From the NCBI GenBank assembly GCA_964619935.1, contig CAZUGO010000015.1:76922-140921 (forward strand): DNA of 64,000 nt, in the 5' to 3' direction. This document shows positions 1 to 8,811 of the stretch, piece by piece. The notes under the pieces were generated by a model, which saw only the letters and a list, made by a program, of their open reading frames with translations, was not told where the DNA came from and made no database searches. The position numbers and the translations under genes are program-made. The stretch is from CAZUGO01 sp964619935 (lineage in GTDB: Bacteria > Planctomycetota > Phycisphaerae > UBA1845 > CAIVHJ01). The first letter of the stretch is position 1; the number at the start of each line of letters is the position of its first letter.

Positions 1-510
1 CATGATCTTCTCCAGCGCCAGAAGTGCGTCTGATGGCTCCGGACAGATCAGCACGCCCTTGCCCGCGGCCAGTCCTGCGGCCTTAACCACCAGGGCGCTT
101 TCGCGGGTGGCCACGTATTCGCGGGCTCGATCGTAATGATCGAAGACCCGACCCTCCGCCGTCGGGATCGCGGCGCTCTTCATCAATTGTTTGGCGTAGG
201 CCTTGTCACCCTCGAGCCGAGCTGCTGCGGCCGTCGGCCCAAAGATGCGCAGTCCGGCATTCGTGAAGACGTCCACCAAGCCCGCGCACAAGGGTGCCTC
301 CGGACCGACCACAGTCAGCTGGACGCCCGCCTCACGGGCGAACCGCAACAGGCCGGCGCTGTCTTCTGCAGACAGTGCCACGTTCTCGGCGAGCGCCGCG
401 GTACCGGCGTTTCCGGGCGCGCAAAATACCTTGGTCACGCGATCCGATTGGGCCGTCTTCCACACCAGGGCGTGTTCCCGCCCGCCGCCACCGACTATCA
501 ATACATTCAT
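1..510 (-). CDS. purD: Phosphoribosylamine--glycine ligase (GAR synthetase), N-terminal part
   Basis: This is the 5' part of purD; the gene runs off the left edge, so 170 codons are visible. The enzyme joins glycine to phosphoribosylamine with ATP in the second step of purine synthesis, in the cytosol. The translated start MNVLIVGGGGREHALVW is the hallmark N-terminal motif. It is followed by a VVGPEAPL motif, an IFGPT motif and the start of the ATP-grasp domain (KAAGLAAGKGV). The ATG lies at 508-510. The gene is divergent from lptF with only 58 bp between them, so their promoters probably share that gap. A second purine gene, purH, lies 6.6 kb away but is not linked in one operon. Identity is very secure; the catalytic half cannot be judged. 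Confidence 0.95.
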   Translation of the reverse strand, partial: MNVLIVGGGGREHALVWKTAQSDRVTKVFCAPGNAGTAALAENVALSAEDSAGLLRFAREAGVQLTVVGPEAPLCAGLVDVFTNAGLRIFGPTAAAARLEGDKAYAKQLMKSAAIPTAEGRVFDHYDRAREYVATRESALVVKAAGLAAGKGVLICPEPSDALLALEKIM

Positions 511-568
511 GGTCCTGCTAAGATGCCCCACGAACTGGCGTCGGTCAAGTAAGTGGGCCAAGATCGAA

Positions 569-2236
569 ATGTTAGCCACTCTCCAGAAATATGTATTTCG
601 GGAGATGGGCAAGACCCTGCTCCTGAGCGCAGCCGGTCTAACCGGCGTTCTGAGCACCTGCGGCGGGGTCTTTGCCATCATCCCCCTGGAGGACATCACC
701 GCCGAGCAGACCGTCTTGCTGCTGGCGTTGGTCGTCCCGACCTGCGCGGCCTTTACCCTGCCGATCGCGGCCTTGTTCAGCGCCACCATCACCTATGGTC
801 GGATGGCGGCCGACAACGAGTTCACCGCGATCCGCAGCAGCGGCATCAACACCGTGGTGCTGTTCCTGCCCTGCTTGGCGTTGTGCGTGCTCTCGGCGGC
901 GACTACCTTTGTCTTCTTCAATTTCCTGATTCCCGGATTGACCACTCAGATTCGCGACCTGACCCGGGTGGGCATCCGCACCCTGATGGCCCAGGCCCTG
1001 ACCAGCAGCGGGGGCATCGCCTTCGAGAACATCCGCATCCACGCGGACGAGTTCGGGTCGCTGACCCGCCGCCCGGGCGACGGTCTGGATCCGAACGTCG
1101 AGGCCTTGTGGATTCGCAACTTCGTGTTCATCGAGTTCGAGAAGCAAGGCGGCGCCGGGTCCGGCTTGGTTGAGGACCGCGGCGTCGAAGGGTATGACGA
1201 CATCGTCCGCTTCGGTTCGGGTGATTCGGCGATGGTCAAGTTCACGCTTGGCGACAACCCACAAGTGGAGGTCGATCTCAGCGGGATCCTGTCCATCGAG
1301 CTGCCGCAGGCCCTTCCCGATTCTGACCGGTTGCGCCTCGGTCCCTTTCCGTTGCCGACCATGAGCTTGAAGCCCAAGCGCATGTCACTCCCCCAACTGC
1401 TGCAGTATCGCCGTGCGCCGGAGCTGGTGTTCGACAACATTACCGAGAAACTGGAACTCACCCGCCGGGTGATCCTGGCCCGACTGCTGTTTGATGAAGT
1501 TCAGCAATCGATGGATTCCAAGGGCTACTGCACCTTCGGTGTGCCCGAAGGCAGCGCCCGGCTGTACGCCGAGAAGCTCGAGATCGGGCAGCGCGGCGGG
1601 CAGAAGTTCTGGCTGGAACTAAGCGACGTGCGCCTGGAACGGCCGTCCGACGAGGTCTATCGCGCCGACCAGGCCCGACTGGATCTGGAGGGGCCCACCG
1701 TTGATACCCTGGCCCTGATCCTGAGCCTCAGCGCCCCGGTCTACAGGGCCCGGTCCGGGGATCCGGAGGATCGCGTCACCCTGAGCGCCCGGCAGGTCGG
1801 GCTGGAGATTCCCGCAGCGGTCGCCGAGCGCTTCGCCAGCAGCGAGTTTGCTCCCCAGCGGCTCTGGGATGGTGACGTGGACTACGCCCTGGGCCCCGAA
1901 GTGCAAGCCCTTCGCAAGGACCTGCGCAAGACCCGCGACAAGTACGTTCAGCGGATGTACGCCGAAATCCACATGCGTGGCGTGTTCAGCCTGAGTGTGA
2001 TCGTCCTTGGCGTGCTGGGGGCCGCCTTGGGCATCATCTATCGCGGCGGGCAGGCCCTGGTGGCGTTCGGCATGAGCTTTGTCCCGGCACTGGGGGTCAT
2101 CGGTCTGGTGATTCTGGGCAAGAACCTTGCCACCTCCAGCGGCCTGTTGCCCGTCGGTCTGGCGGTGATGTGGTCGGGCTTGCTGGGCACCGCCGTGGTG
2201 GACCTCGTAATGTTCCGGAAGGTCTTGCCCAGGTAG
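569..2236 (+). CDS. lptF: LptF/LptG family permease (probable LptF)
   Basis: A 555-residue inner-membrane permease of the YjgP/YjgQ family. It fits one half of the LptBFG transporter that lifts lipopolysaccharide out of the membrane towards LptC/LptA. N-terminal hydrophobic segments lie at about residues 13-35, 45-70 and 90-115. A long periplasmic beta-rich region follows, with three more membrane segments in the last 95 residues. The motif MAADNEFTAIRSSGI after the second helix is typical of the family. An upstream in-frame extension to 203 runs antisense through purD, so the ATG at 569 is chosen. It is followed by lptG after 49 bp. The pair is conserved; F versus G is assigned by order and by the longer middle domain, so the letter could be reversed. 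The ATPase LptB is not in the window. Confidence 0.85.
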   Translation: MLATLQKYVFREMGKTLLLSAAGLTGVLSTCGGVFAIIPLEDITAEQTVLLLALVVPTCAAFTLPIAALFSATITYGRMAADNEFTAIRSSGINTVVLFLPCLALCVLSAATTFVFFNFLIPGLTTQIRDLTRVGIRTLMAQALTSSGGIAFENIRIHADEFGSLTRRPGDGLDPNVEALWIRNFVFIEFEKQGGAGSGLVEDRGVEGYDDIVRFGSGDSAMVKFTLGDNPQVEVDLSGILSIELPQALPDSDRLRLGPFPLPTMSLKPKRMSLPQLLQYRRAPELVFDNITEKLELTRRVILARLLFDEVQQSMDSKGYCTFGVPEGSARLYAEKLEIGQRGGQKFWLELSDVRLERPSDEVYRADQARLDLEGPTVDTLALILSLSAPVYRARSGDPEDRVTLSARQVGLEIPAAVAERFASSEFAPQRLWDGDVDYALGPEVQALRKDLRKTRDKYVQRMYAEIHMRGVFSLSVIVLGVLGAALGIIYRGGQALVAFGMSFVPALGVIGLVILGKNLATSSGLLPVGLAVMWSGLLGTAVVDLVMFRKVLPR

Positions 2237-2285
2237 GCGGTCGCACCCCAAAAGCGGCTGCCGCCGGCGGCGCCGGGTCCAAAGC

Positions 2286-3377
2286 ATGAAGACACTGGAC
2301 AAGTACATTATCAAGGCGTTTGCGGTCAACTACGTGATCTCGCTGACCGTGCTGCTGAGCACCTACGTCTTCCTGGACATGTTCTTCAATTTTGACGAGT
2401 TCACGGAGGACACTGGACTGGGCTTTTGGGCCCTGGTGCGCGTTCTGGGGCAGTACTACGGCGCGCACCTGTTCTTGTATTTCACTCAGATCTCCGGCGT
2501 CATCACACTGTTTGCCATGGCCTTTACCTTGTTGCGGCTGCAGCGGAACAACGAATTTGTGGCCATCGTTTCGTCTGGTGTCAGCTTGTACCGGGTCGCC
2601 TTGACGGTCATTGTGGCCGGATTGGCCTTGAACGCCTTGTGGCTGTTGAACCAGGAGCTGGCGATCCCGGCGCTGGGGCCGCGGCTGGCCCAGTCGCACC
2701 GGGCCGCTGCCCTGGATCACCCGTACGGGGTGTGGTTTGTGCGCGACCGTAACGGGACCCTGCTGTCGGCTTCGCGCTTCGACCATGATGGCGGTGAGCT
2801 GTATCGCCTGGTGGCCATCCGGCCGTCCTCCCCGGGCGGCGATCCGCTGTTCATCACCGCCGATCGGGCCACCTGGACGCCCAGCGCCGTCGACGACGGC
2901 GGGATCTGGCAGCTTCAGCGCGGAGCGGTTTATCGCCGCTCGGTGGACGATCGGGCCGCCACCGAGATTCGTCCGGAGGCGATCAGCGGTTTCCCGAGTG
3001 ATCTGGGTCCCGACGAGATCGCGATGCGGCAATCGACCAAGTGGATCCAATTCCTGAGCCGGCGCCAGTTGACCACCATCAGCCGGCAGGGGATCGTCAG
3101 TGGACCTCGGATTGCCAGGGCGATCCACGGCCGCTTCACCACGCCGGTCATCAACATGCTGATTCTGGTGGTCGGGATCCCCTTTTTCGTCGATCGCCAA
3201 CCCGGCAGCGTCGTGCACAGCGGCGGCCGCTGCCTGCTGGTCTGCGGCGGGTGCTTTCTGTTTGCCTTCTTTGCTCAAACGGTCAGCTTCGACCAGTACC
3301 CGGTGCTGACCGCCTGGCTGCCGTTGCTGGTGTTGGTTCCGGTGATGGTCGTGGTGCTGGACGGAATGAGAACCTAG
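2286..3377 (+). CDS. lptG: LptF/LptG family permease (probable LptG)
   Basis: A 363-residue permease of the same family as the upstream gene, close to the usual LptG length of about 360. It starts MKTLDKYIIKAFAVNY, has membrane segments at roughly residues 12-35 and 55-80, and carries the conserved RLQRNNEFVAIVSSGVS motif at the cytoplasmic end of the second or third helix. The last 80 residues contain the remaining helices, beginning near the motif TPVINMLILVVGIPF. It should pair with the LptF-like neighbour as a heterodimer driven by LptB. The two genes form a two-gene operon. This implies an outer membrane with lipopolysaccharide, consistent with the sugar ligase and glycosyltransferases elsewhere in the window. 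Confidence 0.87.
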   Translation: MKTLDKYIIKAFAVNYVISLTVLLSTYVFLDMFFNFDEFTEDTGLGFWALVRVLGQYYGAHLFLYFTQISGVITLFAMAFTLLRLQRNNEFVAIVSSGVSLYRVALTVIVAGLALNALWLLNQELAIPALGPRLAQSHRAAALDHPYGVWFVRDRNGTLLSASRFDHDGGELYRLVAIRPSSPGGDPLFITADRATWTPSAVDDGGIWQLQRGAVYRRSVDDRAATEIRPEAISGFPSDLGPDEIAMRQSTKWIQFLSRRQLTTISRQGIVSGPRIARAIHGRFTTPVINMLILVVGIPFFVDRQPGSVVHSGGRCLLVCGGCFLFAFFAQTVSFDQYPVLTAWLPLLVLVPVMVVVLDGMRT

Positions 3378-3450
3378 GCGGGCGATTTTCGGCCAACTCA
3401 CAACTGAGGGCGAGCGCTGCCGCGGGTCGCCCGGGTGCCGATCAGGATGC

Positions 3451-4017
3451 TCAGATGGTCTCGATCTCCTTCTGCTTGTGCTTGAGCAATTCCTCGACCT
3501 TCTTCTCAAAGTCGCGCGTCATGTTCTGCACATCGTCTTTGGCGTCCGCGGCCTGATCCTCGCTGATGCGATGCTCTTTTTCTTCCGCATCAATATGCTT
3601 GTTGGCATCGCGGCGGGCGTTGCGGACCGCGATCTTCTGCGCCTCGGCCATCTTCTTAACTTCCTGGACCAGGTGCTGCCGCCGCTCACCCGACAGCGGC
3701 GGCACCGGCAGTCGAATGGACGAGCCGTCTGCCATCGGCGTAAGGCCCAGGTTGGAAGCCTGGATGGCCTTCTCGATGTCCTTGAGCGTGTTGGGATCGT
3801 ACGGCTTGACCAGCAACAGGGCCGGCTCCGGGGCGGTAATGGCTGCCAGCTCGCGCAAGTCCATCGACGAGCCGTAGCTGGGCACGTTGACTTTGAGGTG
3901 CTCCACCAAGCCGGGGGAGGCCCGTCCGGTGCGGACGCCCTTGAGCTCATCCTCCAAATACTCGATGGCTTTGTTCATCTGCTGGCGGCAGTCCTTGAGG
4001 ATTCCAGCGACGGGCAT
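3451..4017 (-). CDS. frr: Ribosome recycling factor
   Basis: A 188-residue protein, the normal length for ribosome recycling factor (about 185). With EF-G it splits the post-termination ribosome. Family signatures seen are the N-terminal helix with LKGVRTGRASP, the motif NVPSYGSSMDL (the usual form has YG at this place), LLVKPYDPNTLKDIEKAI, and the C-terminal helical arm ending KKVEELLKHKQKEIETI. The ATG at 4017 is preceded by GGAGG (4024-4028 on the complementary strand), which decides the start over an in-frame extension to 4305. The usual partner gene pyrH is not adjacent. The gene is convergent with lptG and lies downstream of a pseudopilin gene, separated from it by an intrinsic terminator. 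Confidence 0.97.
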   Translation of the reverse strand: MPVAGILKDCRQQMNKAIEYLEDELKGVRTGRASPGLVEHLKVNVPSYGSSMDLRELAAITAPEPALLLVKPYDPNTLKDIEKAIQASNLGLTPMADGSSIRLPVPPLSGERRQHLVQEVKKMAEAQKIAVRNARRDANKHIDAEEKEHRISEDQAADAKDDVQNMTRDFEKKVEELLKHKQKEIETI

Positions 4018-4106
4018 TTGAGACCTCCGAGAAGAGTTCCAACGCGCCGTAGAAGTGTACCGATGGCCTGGCGCGCAGGCAAGACAATCGGGGCCGGCCG
4101 GGCTGC

Positions 4107-4155
4107 CCACAAAAGAAAGCGTTTGCGACACCGGGACTACCGGCGCCGCAAACGC
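4107..4155 (-). terminator. Intrinsic terminator after the pseudopilin gene
   Basis: A perfect 9-bp inverted repeat, GCGTTTGCG at 4119-4127 with CGCAAACGC at 4147-4155, has a nested CCGG/CCGG stem. Read on the minus strand it is followed directly by a T-rich tail (TTTCTTTTG, 4110-4118). Stem plus T-tract is the classic rho-independent layout. It sits 30 bp after the pseudopilin stop codon and isolates frr from that transcript. Confidence 0.8.
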
Positions 4156-4184
4156 AGACGGTCTTTGAGCCCGCAGCCGCAGAC

Positions 4185-5351
4185 CTACGGGGACAGGTAG
4201 GAGTCCGTGGTGCCGTTGATCGCCGTCTCGTCGCTGGCGTTCTGGCTGGAATCGAGGTTGATGGCCTTCCACCCCGGCGGCAGAATCTGCTGGTTTCCGC
4301 GCCACGGCGTGGCGGCCCAGCCGTCGGTGTTTTCCGGCGGTGCGGCCGCGGCATCGTCTTCCCCGGCTCCAGCGGTGTCGGCCCCTTGGCGCAGGTAGAT
4401 GTTGTCGTTGTCGATGCCCGCGCAGGGTTTCATCTCGAACCGAGTGCTGCCATCGATGCGGTAGACGTTCTGGCCTTCGCCGTTGCCACGACCGCCGTGG
4501 TTCGGCGAGTTACCGCGCCGCCAGCGGAGGGGGTTGCTCTCCGGCAACAGGTTGGACAGCCGATCGTCGTGGGCCGTCCCCCCAGAGTCCCGGTAGCCGC
4601 TGTTTCCGGTGAAGACGCTCGCCAGCGGTAGCACACCATCGCCGCCGCCGGATTCCGACGCCGCCTGGTTGCCGCGAACGCTAAACGGGCCCTTGTCGGC
4701 GATTACGGCCATCCGCGAATCGGTGTTGCTGCTGGCCTTGCAGCGATTCTGGTCACCACGGCCGAAGGGCACCTGGTAGGCGTAGCTGATGGTCCGGTAG
4801 CCTTCAAAATCGTAGAAGACCTCCGGGGAGCGGATGTTGCGGTTTTGAACCAAGGTGCTGCCGTCGGGATTGTCGCGCAGCGGGTCGACGATGTCGCTGT
4901 CGGAACTGGGGCACGCCATGATTTTCGGCTCCACCCGGGTGTCCCGAATGAGCTGCCACAGAGCCCGGGTGACACTGGGGCAGGTGGCGTCCTGCGGATT
5001 GCCGATTTCGCCGTCGGTGGATTCGCAATCGGCCCACAGGGTCCGGCGATAGACCTGGTCAACCGCAGCAATTACTGAATGCCCACCCACCTTGCCAGGC
5101 CAATCGATGAAGTCGCCCTCGCCGCCAAGCCAGCTCACGGTCTTATGCGGCGGTACCATCCAGGAGCCACTGTGGTCGTTGCTATAGATCTCGCTCCCGG
5201 TGCCAATCGACTTCAACTGCGTCGCACACGCAGTCCGCTTGCTCAGCTCCCTGGCGCGTGCCAAACTTGGCAGTAGGATGGCGATCAGCAGGGCGATGAT
5301 CGCGATCACCACCAACAACTCGATCAGTGTGAATCCTCGGTTTCGCCTCAT
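4185..5351 (-). CDS. Prepilin-type pseudopilin with planctomycete C-terminal domain
   Basis: A 388-residue type II secretion/type IV pilin-like protein. The N-terminus MRRNRGFTLIELLVVIAII gives a prepilin peptidase site after Gly6, with Phe at +1 and Glu at +5, followed by a single hydrophobic helix. The large extracytoplasmic part has paired cysteines. Near the C-terminus it has HGGRGNGEGQNVYRIDG, a variant of the H-X9-DG motif of the DUF1559-like planctomycete pseudopilins. The ATG at 5351 has AGGAGG 6 bp upstream (5358-5363 complement), which decides the start. It is a single-gene unit ending at a good terminator. Such proteins are numerous in planctomycetes and their function is unknown; no secretion ATPase or secretin gene is nearby. 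Two paralogues occur at 36-39 kb. Confidence 0.88.
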   Translation of the reverse strand: MRRNRGFTLIELLVVIAIIALLIAILLPSLARARELSKRTACATQLKSIGTGSEIYSNDHSGSWMVPPHKTVSWLGGEGDFIDWPGKVGGHSVIAAVDQVYRRTLWADCESTDGEIGNPQDATCPSVTRALWQLIRDTRVEPKIMACPSSDSDIVDPLRDNPDGSTLVQNRNIRSPEVFYDFEGYRTISYAYQVPFGRGDQNRCKASSNTDSRMAVIADKGPFSVRGNQAASESGGGDGVLPLASVFTGNSGYRDSGGTAHDDRLSNLLPESNPLRWRRGNSPNHGGRGNGEGQNVYRIDGSTRFEMKPCAGIDNDNIYLRQGADTAGAGEDDAAAAPPENTDGWAATPWRGNQQILPPGWKAINLDSSQNASDETAINGTTDSYLSP

Positions 5352-5861
5352 GACTGACCTCCTGTGCGCATGCGCACCACTGCGGTGAACCCCGGTCCGA
5401 TCGGGTCTGGGAACTTGCGGGATGAATGAATAAGTCCTCAGGACCATTCCCAAAGGCGGTCTCCGAACTCCACCAGGCTTGTGCGGCTGGTTAGACACAC
5501 AAGCGCCCCAAGACGTTCGGATGGCAACAGCGCCACCCGAGCAATGGACACCCTAGCGAGCCGGGCTCGCCTGGGCATGTAGACGATCGCACGATACCGC
5601 GGTAGGAGAGCTATGCAGGGATGATGAGCATCGGATGGTATTAAGTAAATGAATGATTGCTGGCGTCCGTATGCACATTTCTCCTAATCCATCAAAGGAT
5701 ACCCCACGGTGGCGAGGGTGTCAAATCATGGCCCTCGGTTTTGGGGTGCGTTTCGGCGGATCCACAGTTCGGCGGCATGGACTTGGGTGGTGCTGCCGGG
5801 TTACAATTCGCCCAAAGCCTTGGCCGACTCGGCCCGGGCCCAATGAGCTGCTGGAGACACC
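5352..5861. other. Intergenic gap between divergent genes
   Basis: A 510-bp gap between the divergent pseudopilin and PQQ-propeller genes. Short frames inside it have no recognisable product. It contains a perfect odd palindrome, GCGAGCCGGGCTCGC, at 5556-5570, which is a possible operator or hairpin, and a TACAAT hexamer at 5802-5807 without a convincing -35 partner. No riboswitch consensus was recognised. Confidence 0.5.
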
Positions 5862-7121
5862 ATGCCCGCAAGCGCACTCAATCGGTGGATCATTGTCATC
5901 GGAACCATCTTGTGCCCCAATGTATTCGGTCAGGGGCTGGTGCCGCACGCCGAGTTGGCGTTGCTGAATTACTACGAGTTCTGGGAAGTCAATCTACCGC
6001 TTCAGGCGAGCGAAACGCTGCGCGAGGTCCGTTTTCTGGACGACACCGTGTACGCGATCAGCGACCGATCGACTCTGTATGCGGTGCGCGCCGACCTGGG
6101 CACCCTGCGCTGGGCTGCTCGCCTCGGCGCCGTGGGCACGCGGGTGTTCGCCCCGACCCATGTCCGCAGCTTCTGGGGCCGCGATCTGGCGCTGGTCTCG
6201 ACTTCGGATCACCTGGAATGGCTGGATCACGACACCGGCCAATCGGTCGCCAAGCTGGATGTTCCTTACATTCCGACTTCATCGGCGGCCAGCGACGGCG
6301 TGCGGGTCTACGTGGGGGCCCTGGACGGGTTGCTCTATGCCTATGAGTTTTTTCCGTTCAACGGCTCGGCGGACATTCGCGTGATGTGGCGGGTCAAGAC
6401 CGGGGGTGCCATTTCGGCGACGCCGGTGTTGTGGGGTCAGGACCTGTTCGTGGCCTCGCGCGACGGGCGCATTCGGGTCGGTGACGCCGTGGACCGATCT
6501 TTCCGCTGGGTGTTTCGCAGCGGTGGCGCCCTGAGTCAAGACATTTTTGTGGACGGCACCGGCGTCTATTTCGCTTGTGATGACCACTGCGTGTACAAGG
6601 TCAACACCCAGACCGGAGCGGCCTCGTGGCGCTTCCGCACCCCGGCGATAGCCCAGGGCCCACCGATCATCCAGGGCGACCGCGTCTATCAGATCGTCGT
6701 AGGGCATGGGGTCTATGCGATTGACAGCGACGCGGGCGTGGAGCTGTGGCACGTGCCCGATGCGGTCGAGTACATCAGCGCCACACTGGACACACTGCAC
6801 TTCATGGCTGCGGACGGTGACCTGCTGGCGGTGGGGGCCGCCGACGGTGCCATCCAGGAACGGATCTACGGCGGTGATGCCCGATTGGTCGCCCGCAATC
6901 CGACCGGGCAAGCCATGTTTCTGGCCGGGCGCCGCGGTCTGGTGATGTGTGCGCAGGACCAGCGGATTCCGTATCTGCGGTTCGGCGAAATCGAAGCTGG
7001 GCGGCGGCGAACCGAGGTTCCCGAGGCGACGTCGGAGGAGCCCGGCACGCCACCGACCGACAGCCCGACATTGCGCGACCTGCTCAGCGGTTCGGACACC
7101 AAGCCTCTGCTGGGTGACTAG
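5862..7121 (+). CDS. Exported PQQ-type beta-propeller repeat protein
   Basis: A 419-residue protein with a hydrophobic leader (about residues 8-24), probably exported to the periplasm. It contains successive PQQ-like beta-propeller blades: VYAISDRSTLYAVRADLGTL near residue 65, VYVGALDGLLYAYE near 150, a block near 200 (LFVASRDGRIRVGD) and further blades to about residue 340. The last 60 residues are polar and proline-rich. Similar propellers act as scaffolds (BamB of the outer-membrane assembly machine) or bind PQQ in dehydrogenases. No catalytic dehydrogenase residues are evident, so a scaffold or BamB-like role is only an inference. The gene is 12 bp upstream of purH and so is probably co-transcribed with it, without an obvious functional link. 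Confidence 0.8.
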   Translation: MPASALNRWIIVIGTILCPNVFGQGLVPHAELALLNYYEFWEVNLPLQASETLREVRFLDDTVYAISDRSTLYAVRADLGTLRWAARLGAVGTRVFAPTHVRSFWGRDLALVSTSDHLEWLDHDTGQSVAKLDVPYIPTSSAASDGVRVYVGALDGLLYAYEFFPFNGSADIRVMWRVKTGGAISATPVLWGQDLFVASRDGRIRVGDAVDRSFRWVFRSGGALSQDIFVDGTGVYFACDDHCVYKVNTQTGAASWRFRTPAIAQGPPIIQGDRVYQIVVGHGVYAIDSDAGVELWHVPDAVEYISATLDTLHFMAADGDLLAVGAADGAIQERIYGGDARLVARNPTGQAMFLAGRRGLVMCAQDQRIPYLRFGEIEAGRRRTEVPEATSEEPGTPPTDSPTLRDLLSGSDTKPLLGD

Positions 7122-7133
7122 AAGCAGACCCTC

Positions 7134-8765
7134 ATGACCGATCCCAGGATTCAGCGAGCGCTGATCAGCGTATACGACAAGACCGGGATCGTCGATTTCG
7201 CCCGGCGTCTCGCCGCCCGAGGCGTCGACATCATTTCTACGGGCGGTACCGCCGAGGTGCTGACCAATGCCGGCATTGCGGTTCGCCTTGTGGAAGACAT
7301 CACCGGCAGCCCGGAGCTGTTTGACGGCCGGGTCAAGACGCTGCATCCCGCCATCCATGGGGCGATTCTGGCGGACCGTGGCAACCCCCGACACCGCGGC
7401 CAACTCCGCGACCAGGGTATGGCCCCCATTGACCTGGTGGTGGTCAACCTGTACCCCTTCTCCCAAACCATCGCCCGCGAAGGCTGTACCGCGGCGCATG
7501 CAATCGAGATGATCGACATTGGCGGGCCGTGCCTGCTGCGGGCGGCCGCCAAGAATCACGCCCACGTGCTGGCGGTCAGTGATCCAGCCGATTACGGCTG
7601 CGTGGCCGACTTCCTGGAGCACCCGGAGACCGGCTCGGCATGGGCCGAACTTTGCCGGGACGGGGCGGCCCGGGCGTTTGAGCTGACCGCGGCTTATGAC
7701 GCCGCCGTCGCCAGTTGGCTGGCTGACCGCGACGACCTTCGGGTCATGCGATTTCGTCGCCGGGCCCAGTTGCGCTACGGCGAGAACCCGCACCAGACGG
7801 CCGAGCTGTGGTCTACGATCGGACCCGCCTGCGGTCCGGACCTGACGCGATCGGCGGCGGCCGGCGCTGGCGTGACCATGTCGTACAACAACTACGCCGA
7901 CGCCCACGCGGCCCTCGGGCTGTGTTGCGAACTATCGCGCGAGATGCCGGTGGATCAGGCCGCGTGCTGCTTCATCAAGCATGGCAATCCCTGCGGGTGC
8001 GCCGTGGACGCCGATCCCCTGGAGGCTTACCGGAAGGCCTACCTGGGTGACCCGGCGGCGGCCATGGGCGGAATCCTGGCAACCAACGTTGCGGTGACCG
8101 CCGAGTTTGCCCGCGCGGTCGCGGAATCCCTGCGCCAATGGGGCACGGCCGCTGGCGCCGCCGCTTTTTTTCTGGAGGTCTGGCTGGCCCCGGGGTTTGA
8201 TCCGTCGGCCCTCGAGGTGCTTCAGCGGCACGGGTCCTGGGGAGCGCGGGTGCGGTGCTTGAGCACCGGCCCCCTGCAGGAACCGCTGCCTGATACGCTC
8301 GAGTTGCGCTCCGTCAGCGGCGGGGCCCTGGTTCAGACCCCCGACGGCGTCGGCCTGGATGAACGCGGCTGGCGAGTGGTCAGTCGCCGCCCACCGCAAC
8401 CAGCCGAATACGCCGACCTGCGACTGGCCTGGCTGATCTGCAAGCACACCCGCAGTAATGCCGTGACCCTGTGCAAAGACGGCATGCTGCTGGGCAACGG
8501 CGCCGGTCAGATGTCACGAATCATGAGTTGCCGGGTGGCCTGCTGGCTGGCCCGCGACAGCGGTCACGCCGACCAACTGGCCGGTTGCACCGCAGCTTCA
8601 GACGCCTTCTTCCCTTTCCGCGACGGCCCTGATCTGCTGATCGCGTCGGGCGTTCGAGCCCTGATCCAGCCGGGGGGATCCAAGCGAGACGCCGAGACCA
8701 TCGCCGCCTGCGATGACCACGACGTGACCATGATCATGACCGGCACGCGACATTTCAAACACTAG
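7134..8765 (+). CDS. purH: Bifunctional AICAR transformylase / IMP cyclohydrolase
   Basis: A 543-residue enzyme, slightly longer than the usual 510-530, catalysing the last two steps of IMP synthesis. The N-terminal MGS-like cyclohydrolase domain (residues 1-150) shows ALISVYDKTGIVDFAR, the STGGTAEVL motif and the DGRVKTLHP loop. The transformylase domain shows RYGENPHQ, SYNNYADAHAAL, the catalytic KHGNPCG motif, GAGQMSR and ASDAFFPFRDG near the C-terminus. All key residues appear intact. It lies between the propeller gene (12-bp gap) and the adenosyltransferase gene (46-bp gap) and is probably transcribed with both. The identification is secure. Confidence 0.97.
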   Translation: MTDPRIQRALISVYDKTGIVDFARRLAARGVDIISTGGTAEVLTNAGIAVRLVEDITGSPELFDGRVKTLHPAIHGAILADRGNPRHRGQLRDQGMAPIDLVVVNLYPFSQTIAREGCTAAHAIEMIDIGGPCLLRAAAKNHAHVLAVSDPADYGCVADFLEHPETGSAWAELCRDGAARAFELTAAYDAAVASWLADRDDLRVMRFRRRAQLRYGENPHQTAELWSTIGPACGPDLTRSAAAGAGVTMSYNNYADAHAALGLCCELSREMPVDQAACCFIKHGNPCGCAVDADPLEAYRKAYLGDPAAAMGGILATNVAVTAEFARAVAESLRQWGTAAGAAAFFLEVWLAPGFDPSALEVLQRHGSWGARVRCLSTGPLQEPLPDTLELRSVSGGALVQTPDGVGLDERGWRVVSRRPPQPAEYADLRLAWLICKHTRSNAVTLCKDGMLLGNGAGQMSRIMSCRVACWLARDSGHADQLAGCTAASDAFFPFRDGPDLLIASGVRALIQPGGSKRDAETIAACDDHDVTMIMTGTRHFKH

Positions 8766-8811
8766 AGCGGCCCGTAACCCACGGCGGGCCGGCAGCAACA
8801 CGAGGCAATCC

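Noticed and set aside
2097..3509. Long open frame (470 codons) on the minus strand
   Set aside because: It is antisense to lptG, has no ribosome site or recognisable motif, and has the low-complexity Arg/Pro/Gln composition of a shadow frame in GC-rich DNA.
5352..5650. Possible riboswitch in the leader of the first pseudopilin gene
   Set aside because: No c-di-GMP, cobalamin or other riboswitch core consensus could be matched by eye.
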